This document shows positions 25,786 to 34,121 of a stretch of 64,000 nt of DNA, in pieces. Numbering within the stretch: position 1 is the first letter of the stretch; the number at the start of each line of letters is the position of its first letter. Both the position numbers and the translations under genes were made by a program. The stretch spans positions 62,001-126,000 of the forward strand of contig NZ_BAABFA010000018.1 in NCBI RefSeq assembly GCF_039540515.1, read 5' to 3'. The stretch is from Nemorincola caseinilytica (GTDB lineage: Bacteria > Bacteroidota > Bacteroidia > Chitinophagales > Chitinophagaceae). Under the pieces are notes generated by a model that had not been told where the DNA came from, made no database searches, and worked only from the letters and a program-made list of their open reading frames with translations.

Positions 25786-27561
25786 ATGAGAAAATTCATG
25801 GCCGCGCTGGGTATGTCGGCATTGCTGGTGTCCTGCGGGGGCGAAAGCGGCAAGCAGGAAGCTAAGAAGAACAACGGCACCGCACTGGCCGAAATGCTGG
25901 GCAGGTACTGGGAGGACCGGCTGCAGCTTTTCCCGGTAGAGGCGACAGGTATAGGCGATACGCGCTACAACGACCGCCTGACCATAACCATAGCACAGAG
26001 CTTTCGCGATAGCCTGGACCGCTTCTATGGCCGCTACCTGGGCGAGGCGGAACAGATAGATACCGCAGGGCTTTCGGCCGATGATAAGATGAGCTGGCGG
26101 CTCTTCTGCCACGAGATGCGCATGGGTATGGAGGGTTTGAAGTACCCCTCGCACCTGCTGCCCATATCGCAGTTCTGGGCCTTCACGCTGGAGCTGCCGC
26201 AACTGGGCTCGGGTTCGGGCAACCAGCCGTTCAAGACCATTGCCGACCATGACAACTGGCTAAAGCGCCTGGCCGCAGTGCCCGCATGGGCCGATACTGC
26301 CATAGCCAATATGCGCAAAGGCACGGAGACGGGCTGGGTGCTGCCACGCAGCCTGGTGGTGAAGATACTGCCACAGCTAAAGGCAGTGGTAGCGGCCAAT
26401 GAGGAGGCCAGTATATTCTACGGCCCTATGAAGATGCTGCCCGAGGGCACCAGCGATGCCGACAAGAAAAGGCTGGATGCTGCCTACAGGGAGGCGATAA
26501 AGAACATAGTGAACCCGACATACACCCGCCTGCACGATTTCTTTGAGAAAGAATACCTGCCCAAGGCGCGTGGCGGTAGCGGTATAAAGGAAATGCCCGG
26601 TGGCGAGGACTATTACAAATATTGTATACGCCTGTGGACCACCACCGACCTTTCGCCCGATAGTATATACAACATAGGCCTGGCCGAGGTGGCACGCATA
26701 GAGGCCGAAATGAACAAGGTAAAAGACCAGGTAGGGTATAAGGGTACGCTGCAGAGCTTCTTCAAGTTCATAAGCGACGATAAGAAGTTCTTCCCCTTTA
26801 CCGAGCCAAAGCAGGTGATAGACAGTTTCTGGGCGATAAAGAAGCAGGAAGACCCGCAACTGAAAAAATTGTTCAACAATGTGCCGAAAACGCAGTTCAC
26901 CATCAGGCAGACGGAGGCCTTCCGTGCGGCATCGGCCAGTGCAGAGTATAACCAGGGTTCTGAGGACGGTACCCGCCCGGGCATATTCTATGTGCCTATA
27001 GTGGACGCACGAAAGTATAATTGTGTAGGTATGAGCACCCTCTTCCTGCACGAGGCCATACCGGGCCACCATTACCAGATATCGCTGCAGCAGGAGAACA
27101 AGGACCTGCCTGCTTTCCGCCGCTTTCTGTGGTATGGCGCCTATGGCGAGGGATGGGCGCATTATTGCGAGACCCTTGGTACCGACCTGGGGCTGTATGG
27201 CGATCCGTACCAGTACTTCGGTCACCTGAGCGATGGCATACACCGCGCCATTCGCCTGGTAGTGGACGTGGGTATGCACCACAAGGGCATGACGCGTGAG
27301 GAGGCCATAAAGTATATGCTGCAGCACGAGCTGGTGAGCGAGGCCGAGGCAACTGCAGAGATAGAGCGCTATATGGCCATACCGGGCCAGGCGCTGTCTT
27401 ACAAGATAGGGCAGATGACCATAAGCGGCGAGCGCCGTAAATATGAGCAGCAGATGGGCGGCAAATTCAACATAGCGTCATTTCATGACGAGGTGCTGAT
27501 AGATGGCTGTGTGCCGCTGAATGTGCTGCGCGAGAAGCTGGCCGCATGGAGCACGAAGTAA
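25786..27561 (+). CDS. DUF885 family lipoprotein, predicted metallopeptidase
   Basis: 591 residues from the ATG at 25786, which gives a signal peptide ending in a lipobox (LLVSCGG); the ATG at 25744 would spoil it. The body is a single DUF885 domain. The diagnostic motif HEAIPGHHYQ (about residue 428) has the HExxxHH metal-site layout of this family, and GEGWAHYCE and a C-terminal GQALSYKIGQ are also conserved. DUF885 members are thought to be zinc-dependent carboxypeptidase-like enzymes; the substrate is unknown. It is monocistronic, 88 nt after the T9SS operon and convergent with the PAS kinase gene. Confidence 0.88.
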   Translation: MRKFMAALGMSALLVSCGGESGKQEAKKNNGTALAEMLGRYWEDRLQLFPVEATGIGDTRYNDRLTITIAQSFRDSLDRFYGRYLGEAEQIDTAGLSADDKMSWRLFCHEMRMGMEGLKYPSHLLPISQFWAFTLELPQLGSGSGNQPFKTIADHDNWLKRLAAVPAWADTAIANMRKGTETGWVLPRSLVVKILPQLKAVVAANEEASIFYGPMKMLPEGTSDADKKRLDAAYREAIKNIVNPTYTRLHDFFEKEYLPKARGGSGIKEMPGGEDYYKYCIRLWTTTDLSPDSIYNIGLAEVARIEAEMNKVKDQVGYKGTLQSFFKFISDDKKFFPFTEPKQVIDSFWAIKKQEDPQLKKLFNNVPKTQFTIRQTEAFRAASASAEYNQGSEDGTRPGIFYVPIVDARKYNCVGMSTLFLHEAIPGHHYQISLQQENKDLPAFRRFLWYGAYGEGWAHYCETLGTDLGLYGDPYQYFGHLSDGIHRAIRLVVDVGMHHKGMTREEAIKYMLQHELVSEAEATAEIERYMAIPGQALSYKIGQMTISGERRKYEQQMGGKFNIASFHDEVLIDGCVPLNVLREKLAAWSTK

Positions 27562-27591
27562 GGAGTTTGAAAAGATATAGATACAGGGAGA

Positions 27592-28836
27592 TCAGAAGGT
27601 GACGATGAACTCGGAGCCTTCGTTCTCCCTGCTTTTTACCTGTATGCTGCCACCGAACGATTCGATCTGCGCACGGGTGATGTAAAGGCCCACGCCCTTG
27701 CTGTCGGGCCGTTTGTGGAACACCTGGTTCAGCTTGAATATCTTGTTGCCATATTTCACAAGGTCTATACCCAGGCCGTTGTCCTTTACCGATAGCACTA
27801 TCTTGCCATCCTGCTCGTAGGTGCGCAGCAGTATGTCGGGTATGCGGTCGGGACTTATGTATTTCAGGGCATTGCTCAGCAGGTTGTAGATGATGCTTTC
27901 GAGGAAGACCTTCGGGTAGTGTATCTTTTTTATCTCCAGTTCCAGCTGCACGAAGGCTCCTGTTTCGAAGATGGTACTGTTCAGTTGGTCCAGTATCTCG
28001 TGGCACATGGCATATACGTCACAGTCGTCGAAGGGTATCTCGCGCGACATGCTGATGCGTACCACATCCATCAGCGTGTTCAGGCTGGTGACCAGCGAGC
28101 CGCTGCCCTCCTTCAGGTACTGTACTATCTCTTCCATCTCCAGGCGCAGGCCGTCGGTATCCTTCTCTTCGTACTTGTCCTTCAGCATATCTACCAGCAG
28201 CACTATGTTGTTGGCAGGGCCGCGCAGGTTGTGCGCTATTATGTGGTTCAGCTCTTCCAGTTGGTCGATGCGATTGATGAGGCCGCTGCGTATGGCTTCC
28301 AGCTCGCTGTTCTTGCGGTTCAGCTCATCGGTGAGGTTCTTGCGCCGGGTTATATCTACTACCTGCAGCACATAGTGCTGTAGCTGGCCGGCTTCGTTAT
28401 ACACCTTCGATACCGTATGCATGCCCCACAGTATGGTGTTCTGCTTGCTTATGTAGCGTTTTTCCAGGCTGTAGTAATTCAGCACATTTGTCAGCATCCT
28501 GTTCAGCAGCGAGCGGTCGTTCTGGTTGTCGTCGGGGTGGCCGAGGTCCAGAAAATTGAGGTCGGCCAGTTCTGCGCGGCTGTAGCCTACAAAGGTGCTA
28601 AGTGCATTATTTGCATCCAGTATATTACCATCGGGGGTGAGCAGGGCCATACCTATGCCCGAGTAGTCGAATGCGCTTTTAAAGGTCTCGCGGTAGTCGT
28701 ATACATGTTTGTATATCTTCTCGTTGTACCTTATGGTCTCCTTCGTTTTCTTCTTGGTAACACGGCCATACATTGCGGCATCTTTTTTCGACGTTGCTTT
28801 CTGGTCGGTACCGTGCTGTTCGGTCTGCTCACTCAT
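27592..28836 (-). CDS. Cytosolic PAS sensor histidine kinase
   Basis: 414 residues with no membrane segment. A PAS domain (about 50-170, with GMALLTPDGNILDANNAL and the PAC end YVLQVVDITRRK) is followed by a short coiled coil, a HisKA-like helix with NHIIAHNLRGPANN (phospho-His near residue 202) and a HATPase domain with NLLSNALKY, DNGLGID and GVGLYI. The HNLRGP type H-box is common in Bacteroidota kinases without a dedicated regulator nearby. No response regulator lies next to it, so it is an orphan kinase; the ligand of the PAS domain is unknown. It converges on the DUF885 gene. Confidence 0.88.
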   Translation of the reverse strand: MSEQTEQHGTDQKATSKKDAAMYGRVTKKKTKETIRYNEKIYKHVYDYRETFKSAFDYSGIGMALLTPDGNILDANNALSTFVGYSRAELADLNFLDLGHPDDNQNDRSLLNRMLTNVLNYYSLEKRYISKQNTILWGMHTVSKVYNEAGQLQHYVLQVVDITRRKNLTDELNRKNSELEAIRSGLINRIDQLEELNHIIAHNLRGPANNIVLLVDMLKDKYEEKDTDGLRLEMEEIVQYLKEGSGSLVTSLNTLMDVVRISMSREIPFDDCDVYAMCHEILDQLNSTIFETGAFVQLELEIKKIHYPKVFLESIIYNLLSNALKYISPDRIPDILLRTYEQDGKIVLSVKDNGLGIDLVKYGNKIFKLNQVFHKRPDSKGVGLYITRAQIESFGGSIQVKSRENEGSEFIVTF

Positions 28837-29024
28837 TTGCTGCGGTATAGTTTTGGTATGGTGCTTGTATAAGACAGCGGGTCGGGGCTAAATAGAGAGT
28901 AAAGATAATTCAATACGATAAGCGAGCTATCAATACGAGCTGAAAAGAGATATAATTATTAATGTTTATTATGTTATGTGTTTATTTATGAGGTAAAATA
29001 TACATTCATATATTCTTAAACGCC

Positions 29025-29048
29025 AAAGCCCGGTGCGTACCGGGCTTT
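29025..29048 (-). terminator. Hairpin terminator of the small exported protein gene
   Basis: A perfect 10-bp stem AAAGCCCGGT / ACCGGGCTTT with a 4-nt loop, 30 nt after the stop at 29078 on the minus strand. The U-tract is weak (three T in the stem), so termination may be partial. The rest of the 28837-29077 gap shows nothing else clear. Confidence 0.7.
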
Positions 29049-29077
29049 GAATATCATAGAAAAAAATGAGGTAGCTA

Positions 29078-29500
29078 TTATGGCTGGGCACCCTCTGCGG
29101 CAAAGTACTTGCCGTACTGCTCTTCGGTAAGCACACGCTTGTAGCCCCAGTCTCTTGCCATTTTCATTTGCAGGTGCTGGCCATTGCTTACCTGTGCACC
29201 ACCGGCCGATGCCTGGTGCATCTGTTTTGCATAGTACATTTCGGCTTCATATACGCCCTTATACTGCTCTTCAGAGAGGCCATATCGCGTTTGGGCCGCG
29301 CGTGCAGCTTTTTCGGCATCTTTGGCAAAGTAGCTTGTGGGCTTATCTGTTGTTATCTCGGGGTAAGCAGAGGTCTTTGTTGCTGTGCCGGAACTCGCGT
29401 TCGCCTGTGCCGATGAAGGCTTGTTGGTGACTTTCGATTGCGCGAACGATACCGCAGTTACAGAGGCGAGAAGCACACAAGTAGCTATCAGTTTTTTCAT
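29078..29500 (-). CDS. Small exported protein, hypothetical
   Basis: 140 residues with a clear signal peptide cleaved after SFAQ (about residue 21). The mature part has a Ser/Thr/Ala-rich spacer and then a helical region with two similar elements, YGLSEEQYKGVYEAE and RVLTEEQYGKYFAA. Such 'L-(S/T)-EEQ-Y' helices resemble small periplasmic Bacteroidota proteins of the DUF4168/DUF4890 or CpxP/Spy kind, but I cannot place it firmly. It stands alone, with a possible promoter (29586-29593) and a hairpin terminator (29025-29048). Probably a periplasmic stress or chaperone-like protein; the function is inference. Confidence 0.65.
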   Translation of the reverse strand: MKKLIATCVLLASVTAVSFAQSKVTNKPSSAQANASSGTATKTSAYPEITTDKPTSYFAKDAEKAARAAQTRYGLSEEQYKGVYEAEMYYAKQMHQASAGGAQVSNGQHLQMKMARDWGYKRVLTEEQYGKYFAAEGAQP

Positions 29501-29585
29501 ATCAGTTGTATTGAATTGGTTTAAATGATGACGACTAAGTTAGTTTTTTTATGTGAGATATAATGAAAGTGTCGTTTTTTACTCC

Positions 29586-29593
29586 CAAAAATA
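29586..29593 (-). promoter_or_regulatory. Possible -7 box of the small exported protein gene
   Basis: TATTTTTG on the minus strand fits TAnnTTTG, about 85 nt before the start at 29500 and just after the namZ stop. No good -33 element is seen. Confidence 0.3.
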
Positions 29594-29602
29594 TCCTTAT
29601 TC

Positions 29603-30832
29603 CTAATATACATCCTGGTATAAAAGGTACTTTTTTCTTATTTTTTTAAAAGCCTCCAGGTCGTTCTTCCATGATGCCCTTATATCTGCTTCCGGCACAT
29701 TTTGCTTTATCTGTTCTTCCAAAATGGTGGTTCCTGCCAGCTTTGTAAAGAAAGACGTGAAAAAATTCTTTTTGGTTGGGTAGGACCGGTAAGCTTTTAT
29801 CAGCCACTTCAGTTGCAGCTGTCCATCTTCCTCTTCGCGAAGGCCCAGTTCCTTTATATCGCCCAGTATCTCCCCATAGCATTTTTTGCCCTCGTAGGGG
29901 GGCGTTTTTGCTCCGGGGCCGCTGCGGGGGGTGAAGCTATGGTGCATGAGACCCTCGAATTCGGGGCAGCCATACTGCAGGAAGGGGAAGTAGGTGCCAC
30001 GGCCTACACTGATGGTTGTACCTTCGAACAGGCACATAGATGGGTATGCATACACGGCCTCCATGGTGCGCAGGTTGGGCGAGGGGGGGACCGGCAATTG
30101 GTAGCGCTTGTAGTGGGTATAGTTCTTGCAGGGCACCACGTCGAATTTCAATTTACCGGCCCCGGCCACCCATTTTTCGCCGGCCAGCATCAGGGCATAT
30201 TCGCCCGCCGTCATGCCATATACAATGGGTATGGGCTGCATGCCCACAAATGAGCGATGTTCTTTCTGTAGCACAGGGCCATCTACATAGTGGCCATTGG
30301 GGTTTGGCCGGTCCAGCACCAGCAGGTATACACCGGCATCGGCGCAGGCCTCCATGCAGTATTCCAGCGTAGATATGTAGGTATAGAAGCGTACGCCTAC
30401 ATCCTGCAGGTCGTACACCAATGCATCTATATCCTTCAGGTATTCGGGTTTAGGCTTTTTATTGGCGCCATAGAGCGATATGACAGGTATGCCTGTAGCA
30501 GAGTCCACATCGTTGGCTATGTGCGCACCGGCATCGGCGCTGCCGCGAAAACCATGCTCGGGCACAAAGATGCGCACCACGTTCACGCCCTGCGCGCGCA
30601 TTATATCCAGCAGCGATACGCCCCGGTACTCCGACGTCTGGTTGATGACGAGGCCTACGCGTTTGTCTTTCAGATGGCGCATATAGCCGCGGGGGTCGGC
30701 CGCGGCGGGCAGAATGGTGGTATCGGGTATGGCCCGGGCATGACCGCAGAAAAAGGCCGATACGAGCAGCAACAGGCAACAGATGTTCTTCAATGCAAGG
30801 ACGGATATACTACAAAAATAATGACACTTCAT
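29603..30832 (-). CDS. namZ: Exo-beta-N-acetylmuramidase NamZ (DUF1343 family)
   Basis: 409 residues. A signal peptide with a hydrophobic core at about 14-30 is followed by a single DUF1343 domain. Family hallmarks are GLVINQTSE, FVPEHGFRG, PVISLYG, DALVYDLQDVGVRFYTYI with the acidic and aromatic active-site residues, VLDRPNPNG and GMTAGEYA, then PSPNLRTMEAVYAYPSMCLFEGT. Characterised members remove terminal MurNAc from peptidoglycan fragments, acting in cell-wall recycling in the periplasm. Length is typical. It is monocistronic and divergent from the SlyD-type isomerase with 79 nt between the starts. Confidence 0.92.
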   Translation of the reverse strand: MKCHYFCSISVLALKNICCLLLLVSAFFCGHARAIPDTTILPAAADPRGYMRHLKDKRVGLVINQTSEYRGVSLLDIMRAQGVNVVRIFVPEHGFRGSADAGAHIANDVDSATGIPVISLYGANKKPKPEYLKDIDALVYDLQDVGVRFYTYISTLEYCMEACADAGVYLLVLDRPNPNGHYVDGPVLQKEHRSFVGMQPIPIVYGMTAGEYALMLAGEKWVAGAGKLKFDVVPCKNYTHYKRYQLPVPPSPNLRTMEAVYAYPSMCLFEGTTISVGRGTYFPFLQYGCPEFEGLMHHSFTPRSGPGAKTPPYEGKKCYGEILGDIKELGLREEEDGQLQLKWLIKAYRSYPTKKNFFTSFFTKLAGTTILEEQIKQNVPEADIRASWKNDLEAFKKIRKKYLLYQDVY

Positions 30833-30911
30833 ATCATTTGCAGACCTGTGATGATAATTATTGTTGTAACTTGCGTGTTCATTTTTTTCACAAATATCAT
30901 AATATTACAAC

Positions 30912-31340
30912 ATGCAACAGGTAAAAGCAGGAGACAAGGTAAGTGTTCACTATCACGGCAAACTGACCGATGGCTCCGTATTCGATAGCTCGCAGGGCCG
31001 CGAACCGCTGAATTTCGTAGCCGGAAAGGGGCAGGTGATAAAAGGCTTTGACGAAGCGGTGATGAACATGCAGCCGGGCGATAAGAAAACAGTGCACATA
31101 CCTGTTGCCGAGGCATATGGCCACCGCAACGAGGATATGGTAATGGACTACCCTGTGAGCGATTTCCCGGCCGATATGACACCACAGGTGGGCATGGAGC
31201 TGCAGATGGGCGACGACCAGGGCAATGTGTTCCCTGTAGTGATAACGCAGGTGAACGGCGATATGGTAAGGCTTGACGCCAACCATCCCCTTGCCGGCCA
31301 GGACCTCATATTCGATATAGAACTGGTATCCATAGACTAG
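30912..31340 (+). CDS. SlyD-like FKBP-type peptidyl-prolyl isomerase
   Basis: 142 residues, no signal peptide, so cytosolic. It begins VKAGDKVSVHYHGKLTDGSVFDSS, the FKBP strand-loop, with FVAGKGQVIKGFDEAV as part of the active site, then the inserted-flap (IF) region VAEAYGHRNEDMVMDYPVSDFPADM that marks SlyD-type proteins, and closes with HPLAGQDLIFDIELVSI. It lacks the His/Cys-rich metal-binding tail of E. coli SlyD. It catalyses cis-trans proline isomerisation and chaperones folding. A strong terminator follows (31365-31410). Confidence 0.93.
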   Translation: MQQVKAGDKVSVHYHGKLTDGSVFDSSQGREPLNFVAGKGQVIKGFDEAVMNMQPGDKKTVHIPVAEAYGHRNEDMVMDYPVSDFPADMTPQVGMELQMGDDQGNVFPVVITQVNGDMVRLDANHPLAGQDLIFDIELVSID

Positions 31341-31364
31341 TACCGCTGCTGCTGTACCAATCAT

Positions 31365-31410
31365 AAACTCATAGCCGTTGCATATAGTGCGCAGCGGCTA
31401 TGAGTTTTCT
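31365..31410 (+). terminator. Rho-independent terminator of the SlyD-like gene
   Basis: A 13-bp perfect stem AAACTCATAGCCG / CGGCTATGAGTTT (31365-31377 and 31395-31407), 17-nt loop, then a short T-rich tail. It starts 24 nt after the stop codon. Confidence 0.8.
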
Positions 31411-31429
31411 ATTTCCGAAAGTTTATATC

Positions 31430-31437
31430 TAGCTTTG
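31430..31437 (+). promoter_or_regulatory. -7 box of the gene at 31458
   Basis: TAGCTTTG fits TAnnTTTG and lies 20 nt before the ATG at 31458. The region at -33 reads TTTC, one base from TTTG. Confidence 0.45.
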
Positions 31438-31457
31438 TCCATCCATACAGGTATTCT

Positions 31458-31958
31458 ATGAAACTGAGATCCACACTACTTCTTGCTGCTATATTCCTTT
31501 GTTGCTCAAGTGTGTTCGCACAGGTAGAGGACTCTACCGCACCACCGGCAGACCTGCCCGAAGTTGTGGAGGCAGCGCCTACGCCTGCTGTGGCATCGGC
31601 AACGGACGCACCGGCCGCGGTGAAGAAGCCCGCAGTAGCGCCCAGGCCGCGCCCCGCAGCAGTGCAGGATACCATAAAGGGCAATGCGCGCAACGATGTG
31701 TCTTTTGTGGCGCTGGAGGGCGGCTGTAGTGGCGAGATGAAGGGTATAGCCATCACCAATAAATCGGAGACGCGTACCATGATGGTGCGTGTGGATGTGT
31801 CTGTGATGTTCAACGGGCGTATGAGCAAAAAATCGACGCTGGTAGATAACCTGAGTCCCAAAGAGGTGCGTACCATAGGCTGCACAGGCTGTATAGACAA
31901 GCCTACGGGCAAGGCCTGTACCTCTTACAAAATAATAGCGGCCGCCTTCAAGAATTGA
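31458..31958 (+). CDS. Exported protein with Ala/Pro-rich linker, hypothetical
   Basis: 166 residues. Signal peptide cleaved after SVFA (about residue 21), then a linker rich in Ala, Pro and Glu to about residue 75, then a compact domain of about 90 residues with an AITNKSETRTMMVRVDVSVM strand and three Cys (TIGCTGCIDKPTGKACTSYKI) that could bind a metal or form disulfides. The domain resembles a small Ig-like or immunity-like beta fold, but I do not recognise the family. It is flanked by the SlyD terminator and the convergent 109-residue gene, so it is a single transcription unit. Confidence 0.65.
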   Translation: MKLRSTLLLAAIFLCCSSVFAQVEDSTAPPADLPEVVEAAPTPAVASATDAPAAVKKPAVAPRPRPAAVQDTIKGNARNDVSFVALEGGCSGEMKGIAITNKSETRTMMVRVDVSVMFNGRMSKKSTLVDNLSPKEVRTIGCTGCIDKPTGKACTSYKIIAAAFKN

Positions 31959-32000
31959 TGCGGCCGCCGGTCAGTGTTGTTCCTGTTCTTCCTGTACTTT

Positions 32001-32330
32001 TTACTGTGGCTGTTGTGTGCCCGGTGTGTTGTGCTGTTCGCCCTGCTGTTGCTGGCCTTTGCCCGGCTGGGCCGGTGTAGTGTTAGGAGTAGGGGTGTTA
32101 TGATCCTTCTCCGGCTGGTCTGTCTGCGGTTGTGTAAGAGGCTCCTGCTGCGGCACCTCGGTATGTCGTATGGGCATATCAGGGGTCTCTTTATCAGGCA
32201 TTTCGGGTATCTCGGGCTTTTGTTTATCGGGGGTAGGTTGGCCCGGTATGGGTTGTGGCTCCTTGCCGGTGCCCTGCGCAGCGTTCTGCGGCGTGCCCTG
32301 CTCTTGCGTGCTGTTCTTTTTCTGTTCCAT
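32001..32330 (-). CDS. Pro/Gln/Thr-rich low-complexity protein, hypothetical
   Basis: 109 residues made almost only of Pro, Gln, Thr, Glu, Asp and Lys, with short echoing elements (PEIPEMPDKETPDMP, TPTPNTTPAQPG). No signal peptide or membrane segment; certainly disordered. It could be a real small hydrophilic stress protein, like the neighbouring CsbD, or a chance open frame. In favour: ATG start, codon use without rare codons, same strand as csbD. I found no family for it. Confidence 0.45.
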   Translation of the reverse strand: MEQKKNSTQEQGTPQNAAQGTGKEPQPIPGQPTPDKQKPEIPEMPDKETPDMPIRHTEVPQQEPLTQPQTDQPEKDHNTPTPNTTPAQPGKGQQQQGEQHNTPGTQQPQ

Positions 32331-32421
32331 AGCTGTTCGGTTTTTCGGTAAATGTTGTTAAACCCCTCCGGTGGGCCGTTATTGTACAAAGTTGTGCTGT
32401 TCAATGGGTAGCTGTGTTCAA

Positions 32422-32456
32422 CTCCCTCCCGGTCTCCCCGACCGGGGAGGAAGTGG
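32422..32456. repeat. GC-rich palindromic intergenic repeat, copy 1
   Basis: The core CTCCCGGTCTCCCC / GGGGAGGAAG forms a hairpin between the 109-residue gene and csbD. It belongs to the same family as the copies at 46557, 53173, 55135, 58362 and 58488. Confidence 0.6.
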
Positions 32457-32480
32457 GTAGTATGTACTGTAGCCGTGGTA

Positions 32481-32675
32481 CTATAGGTCCTCGTCCTCGG
32501 TGAGCATTTTGTGTACTTCGTCTTTTGTTTTTCCCAGCCGGGTCTGTATGCGGCCTACAAGTTCATCTTCCTTGCCTTCTACGAATAGCAGGTCGTCGTC
32601 GGTGAGCTGTGCATATTTCTGCTTCAGCTTGCCTTTCATTTCGTTCCAGTTGCCTTTCAGTTCTGTCAGGTTCAT
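32481..32675 (-). CDS. CsbD family stress protein
   Basis: 64 residues, the typical CsbD length. It starts MNLTELKGNWNEMKGKLKQK, the conserved W-x-x-x-KGK-x-K-x-x-(W/Y) core of the family, and continues with LTDDDLLFVEGKEDELVGRIQ. CsbD-like proteins are small, highly charged, mostly unstructured cytosolic proteins induced by general stress; their mechanism is not known. A single gene between a repeat copy and the broken PagL-like gene. Confidence 0.9.
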   Translation of the reverse strand: MNLTELKGNWNEMKGKLKQKYAQLTDDDLLFVEGKEDELVGRIQTRLGKTKDEVHKMLTEDEDL

Positions 32676-32832
32676 GATGCTGTGTTTTTATAGTGAAAGA
32701 ATACTGTAAAATTAGCACCGAACGAAAGTTGTGTACTTATACATTGGACCCTATTATTTTCATAAAAGCCACATGATGCACAGACCCTGAAAGGAGCGCA
32801 TAAAAGATGCTACAGGCGGGTGTATGTGCCTG

Positions 32833-33549
32833 CTAATGTGTTATGTGCTGGTGGTGAGGCCACAACATGTGAGAGATGCCGAAAATGAAGCCGTTGCTAT
32901 CGTGAGAGGGGTTGCGGTCCACCCTTTTCGTATTGCCATTGGATATGTGCAGGTGGCAAATGCCCGCTGTGAAGAATGTGCGGGGAGAGAAGCGTATCTC
33001 GGTGCTGAGGTCGTACCGTGTGGTGCCATTGAGGCGGGTGCCTATGCGGCCATCGTTGAAGGTAGGTGCGGGGAAAGGATCTATGCAGTAAATGAGCCCT
33101 CCGCCCGATGAGAGATACAGGCGCCAGTTGGCCCTGTTGGCCATATAGAACCTTGCAAAGGGCCTCAGTGCGGTGCCCATAGTATTGTTATACATGTCGC
33201 GCATGAAGTACAGGTGTGCCTCTATGCCTATGGACATCCATTTGCGTAGCTGAAAGTTCACAGCCGTATTGCTTTATGAAAGGGTAGTGGCGGGGTATTT
33301 ATAGCCGCCGGCCCAGCCTGCAGTACTGCTTATAGAGAACCGGTGATGCAATGAGCTGTCCTTGCCTGTAAGCGCCAGGCATAGTGCCACTGTAGCGGCC
33401 GGCACCAGGAAGCCCATGGATGTGTGCAGGTTGAGCGGGGCAAAGCCCAGAGGATTATTGTACCAGGTATCATGCATGGCATACTGCGCCTGCGCATTCC
33501 TGGCCGAGAAAGAGAGTGTAAAGAGTATGATAAGAAAGATGTTCTTCAT
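32833..33549 (-). pseudogene. PagL-like lipid A 3-O-deacylase / acyloxyacyl hydrolase, broken by one in-frame stop
   Basis: Read from the ATG at 33549, the frame gives a signal peptide (cleaved after NAQA) and a beta-barrel protein, stops at a TAA (33276-33274) after residue 91, and continues in the same frame for a further 147 codons to 32833. The downstream part carries the PagL-type active-site motif HISNGN followed by DRNPSHDSNGFIFG, as in Bacteroidota outer-membrane acyloxyacyl hydrolases. With one base change the whole would be a normal 238-residue enzyme removing the 3-O acyl chain of lipid A. A GTG at 33261 could restart translation but without a signal peptide. Either a recent nonsense mutation (CAA to TAA is the simplest) or a sequencing error. 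Confidence 0.75.
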
Positions 33550-33697
33550 AAGTGGTGTGAGGATGGCTGCAAAACTAATGATATGAGATCATACTTTATG
33601 GCGACCCGCATCGTGGAGCATTTCTATATACCGCTATGCTTTTTGCATGCTTTTAGGGCCTCTTTTTTGAAATAAATTATTTATTTAACTAATTAAT

Positions 33698-33705
33698 TAT
33701 TTTTG
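33698..33705 (+). promoter_or_regulatory. Possible -7 box of the nrdBA transcript
   Basis: TATTTTTG in AT-rich DNA, about 105 nt upstream of the cobalamin riboswitch. The nearest TTTG upstream is 28 nt away, longer than usual. Confidence 0.35.
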
Positions 33706-33746
33706 TGTTTTGGGCATTGGTATTGTGTTCTAAAAGAGGCCTGCGG

Positions 33747-33755
33747 TTATCCACA
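33747..33755 (+). promoter_or_regulatory. Perfect DnaA-box nonamer in the nrdBA leader
   Basis: TTATCCACA, between the likely promoter and the riboswitch. DnaA is known to regulate nrdAB in E. coli, so a role here is plausible but unproven. Confidence 0.4.
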
Positions 33756-33810
33756 GTTGTGCATATCATTTTCTGTTGCGGTCGGGCCAACTGTCTACAT
33801 TTGTTTCGTT

Positions 33811-34010
33811 ATCGGGTTCGCTTATCAGGCCATTCTCTGAATGTCCTGCGTGATGAAAAAGGGAAGCCGGTCTCAGTCCGGCGCTATCCCCGTAGCTGTA
33901 GTCCTGGCGCAGAGATGCGCCCAGTTTTCGGAAAGCCCAATACCACTGTTCGCCCCCGGCGGATGGGAAGGTATCTGAAGACCAAGGAGAGCCAGAAGAC
34001 CTGCCCGGTA
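33811..34010 (+). ncRNA. Cobalamin (B12) riboswitch upstream of nrdB-nrdA
   Basis: The 5' leader of nrdB contains the conserved landmarks of the cobalamin riboswitch in order: GAAAAAGGGAAGCCGGT (33855 onward), AGTCCGGCGC, ATCCCCGTAGCTGTA and, at the 3' end, the B12 box AGCCAGAAGACCTGCC (about 33989-34004). B12 riboswitches normally lower expression when adenosylcobalamin or methylcobalamin is bound. Placed before class Ia ribonucleotide reductase, it would switch off this oxygen-dependent, B12-independent enzyme when B12 is present, presumably because the organism also has B12-dependent class II reductase (not in this window). Confidence 0.9.
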
Positions 34011-34041
34011 ACGCACCGTACACTTTCGGTGGAAAAGTAGT

Positions 34042-34084
34042 GGTGGTACAGCCTCTTGCAGGCATGGCACCCTTGTCTTTTTTA
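34042..34084 (+). terminator. Possible expression-platform terminator of the riboswitch
   Basis: An imperfect hairpin (GGTG...GCCT / AGGC...CACC) followed by CTTGTCTTTTTT, 38 nt before the nrdB start. Position and T-tract suit a regulated terminator; the stem is weak, so regulation could instead be at translation. Confidence 0.4.
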
Positions 34085-34121
34085 CCGTAGTGTTCCTGAA
34101 ACTGATAACATCATTACCGAT

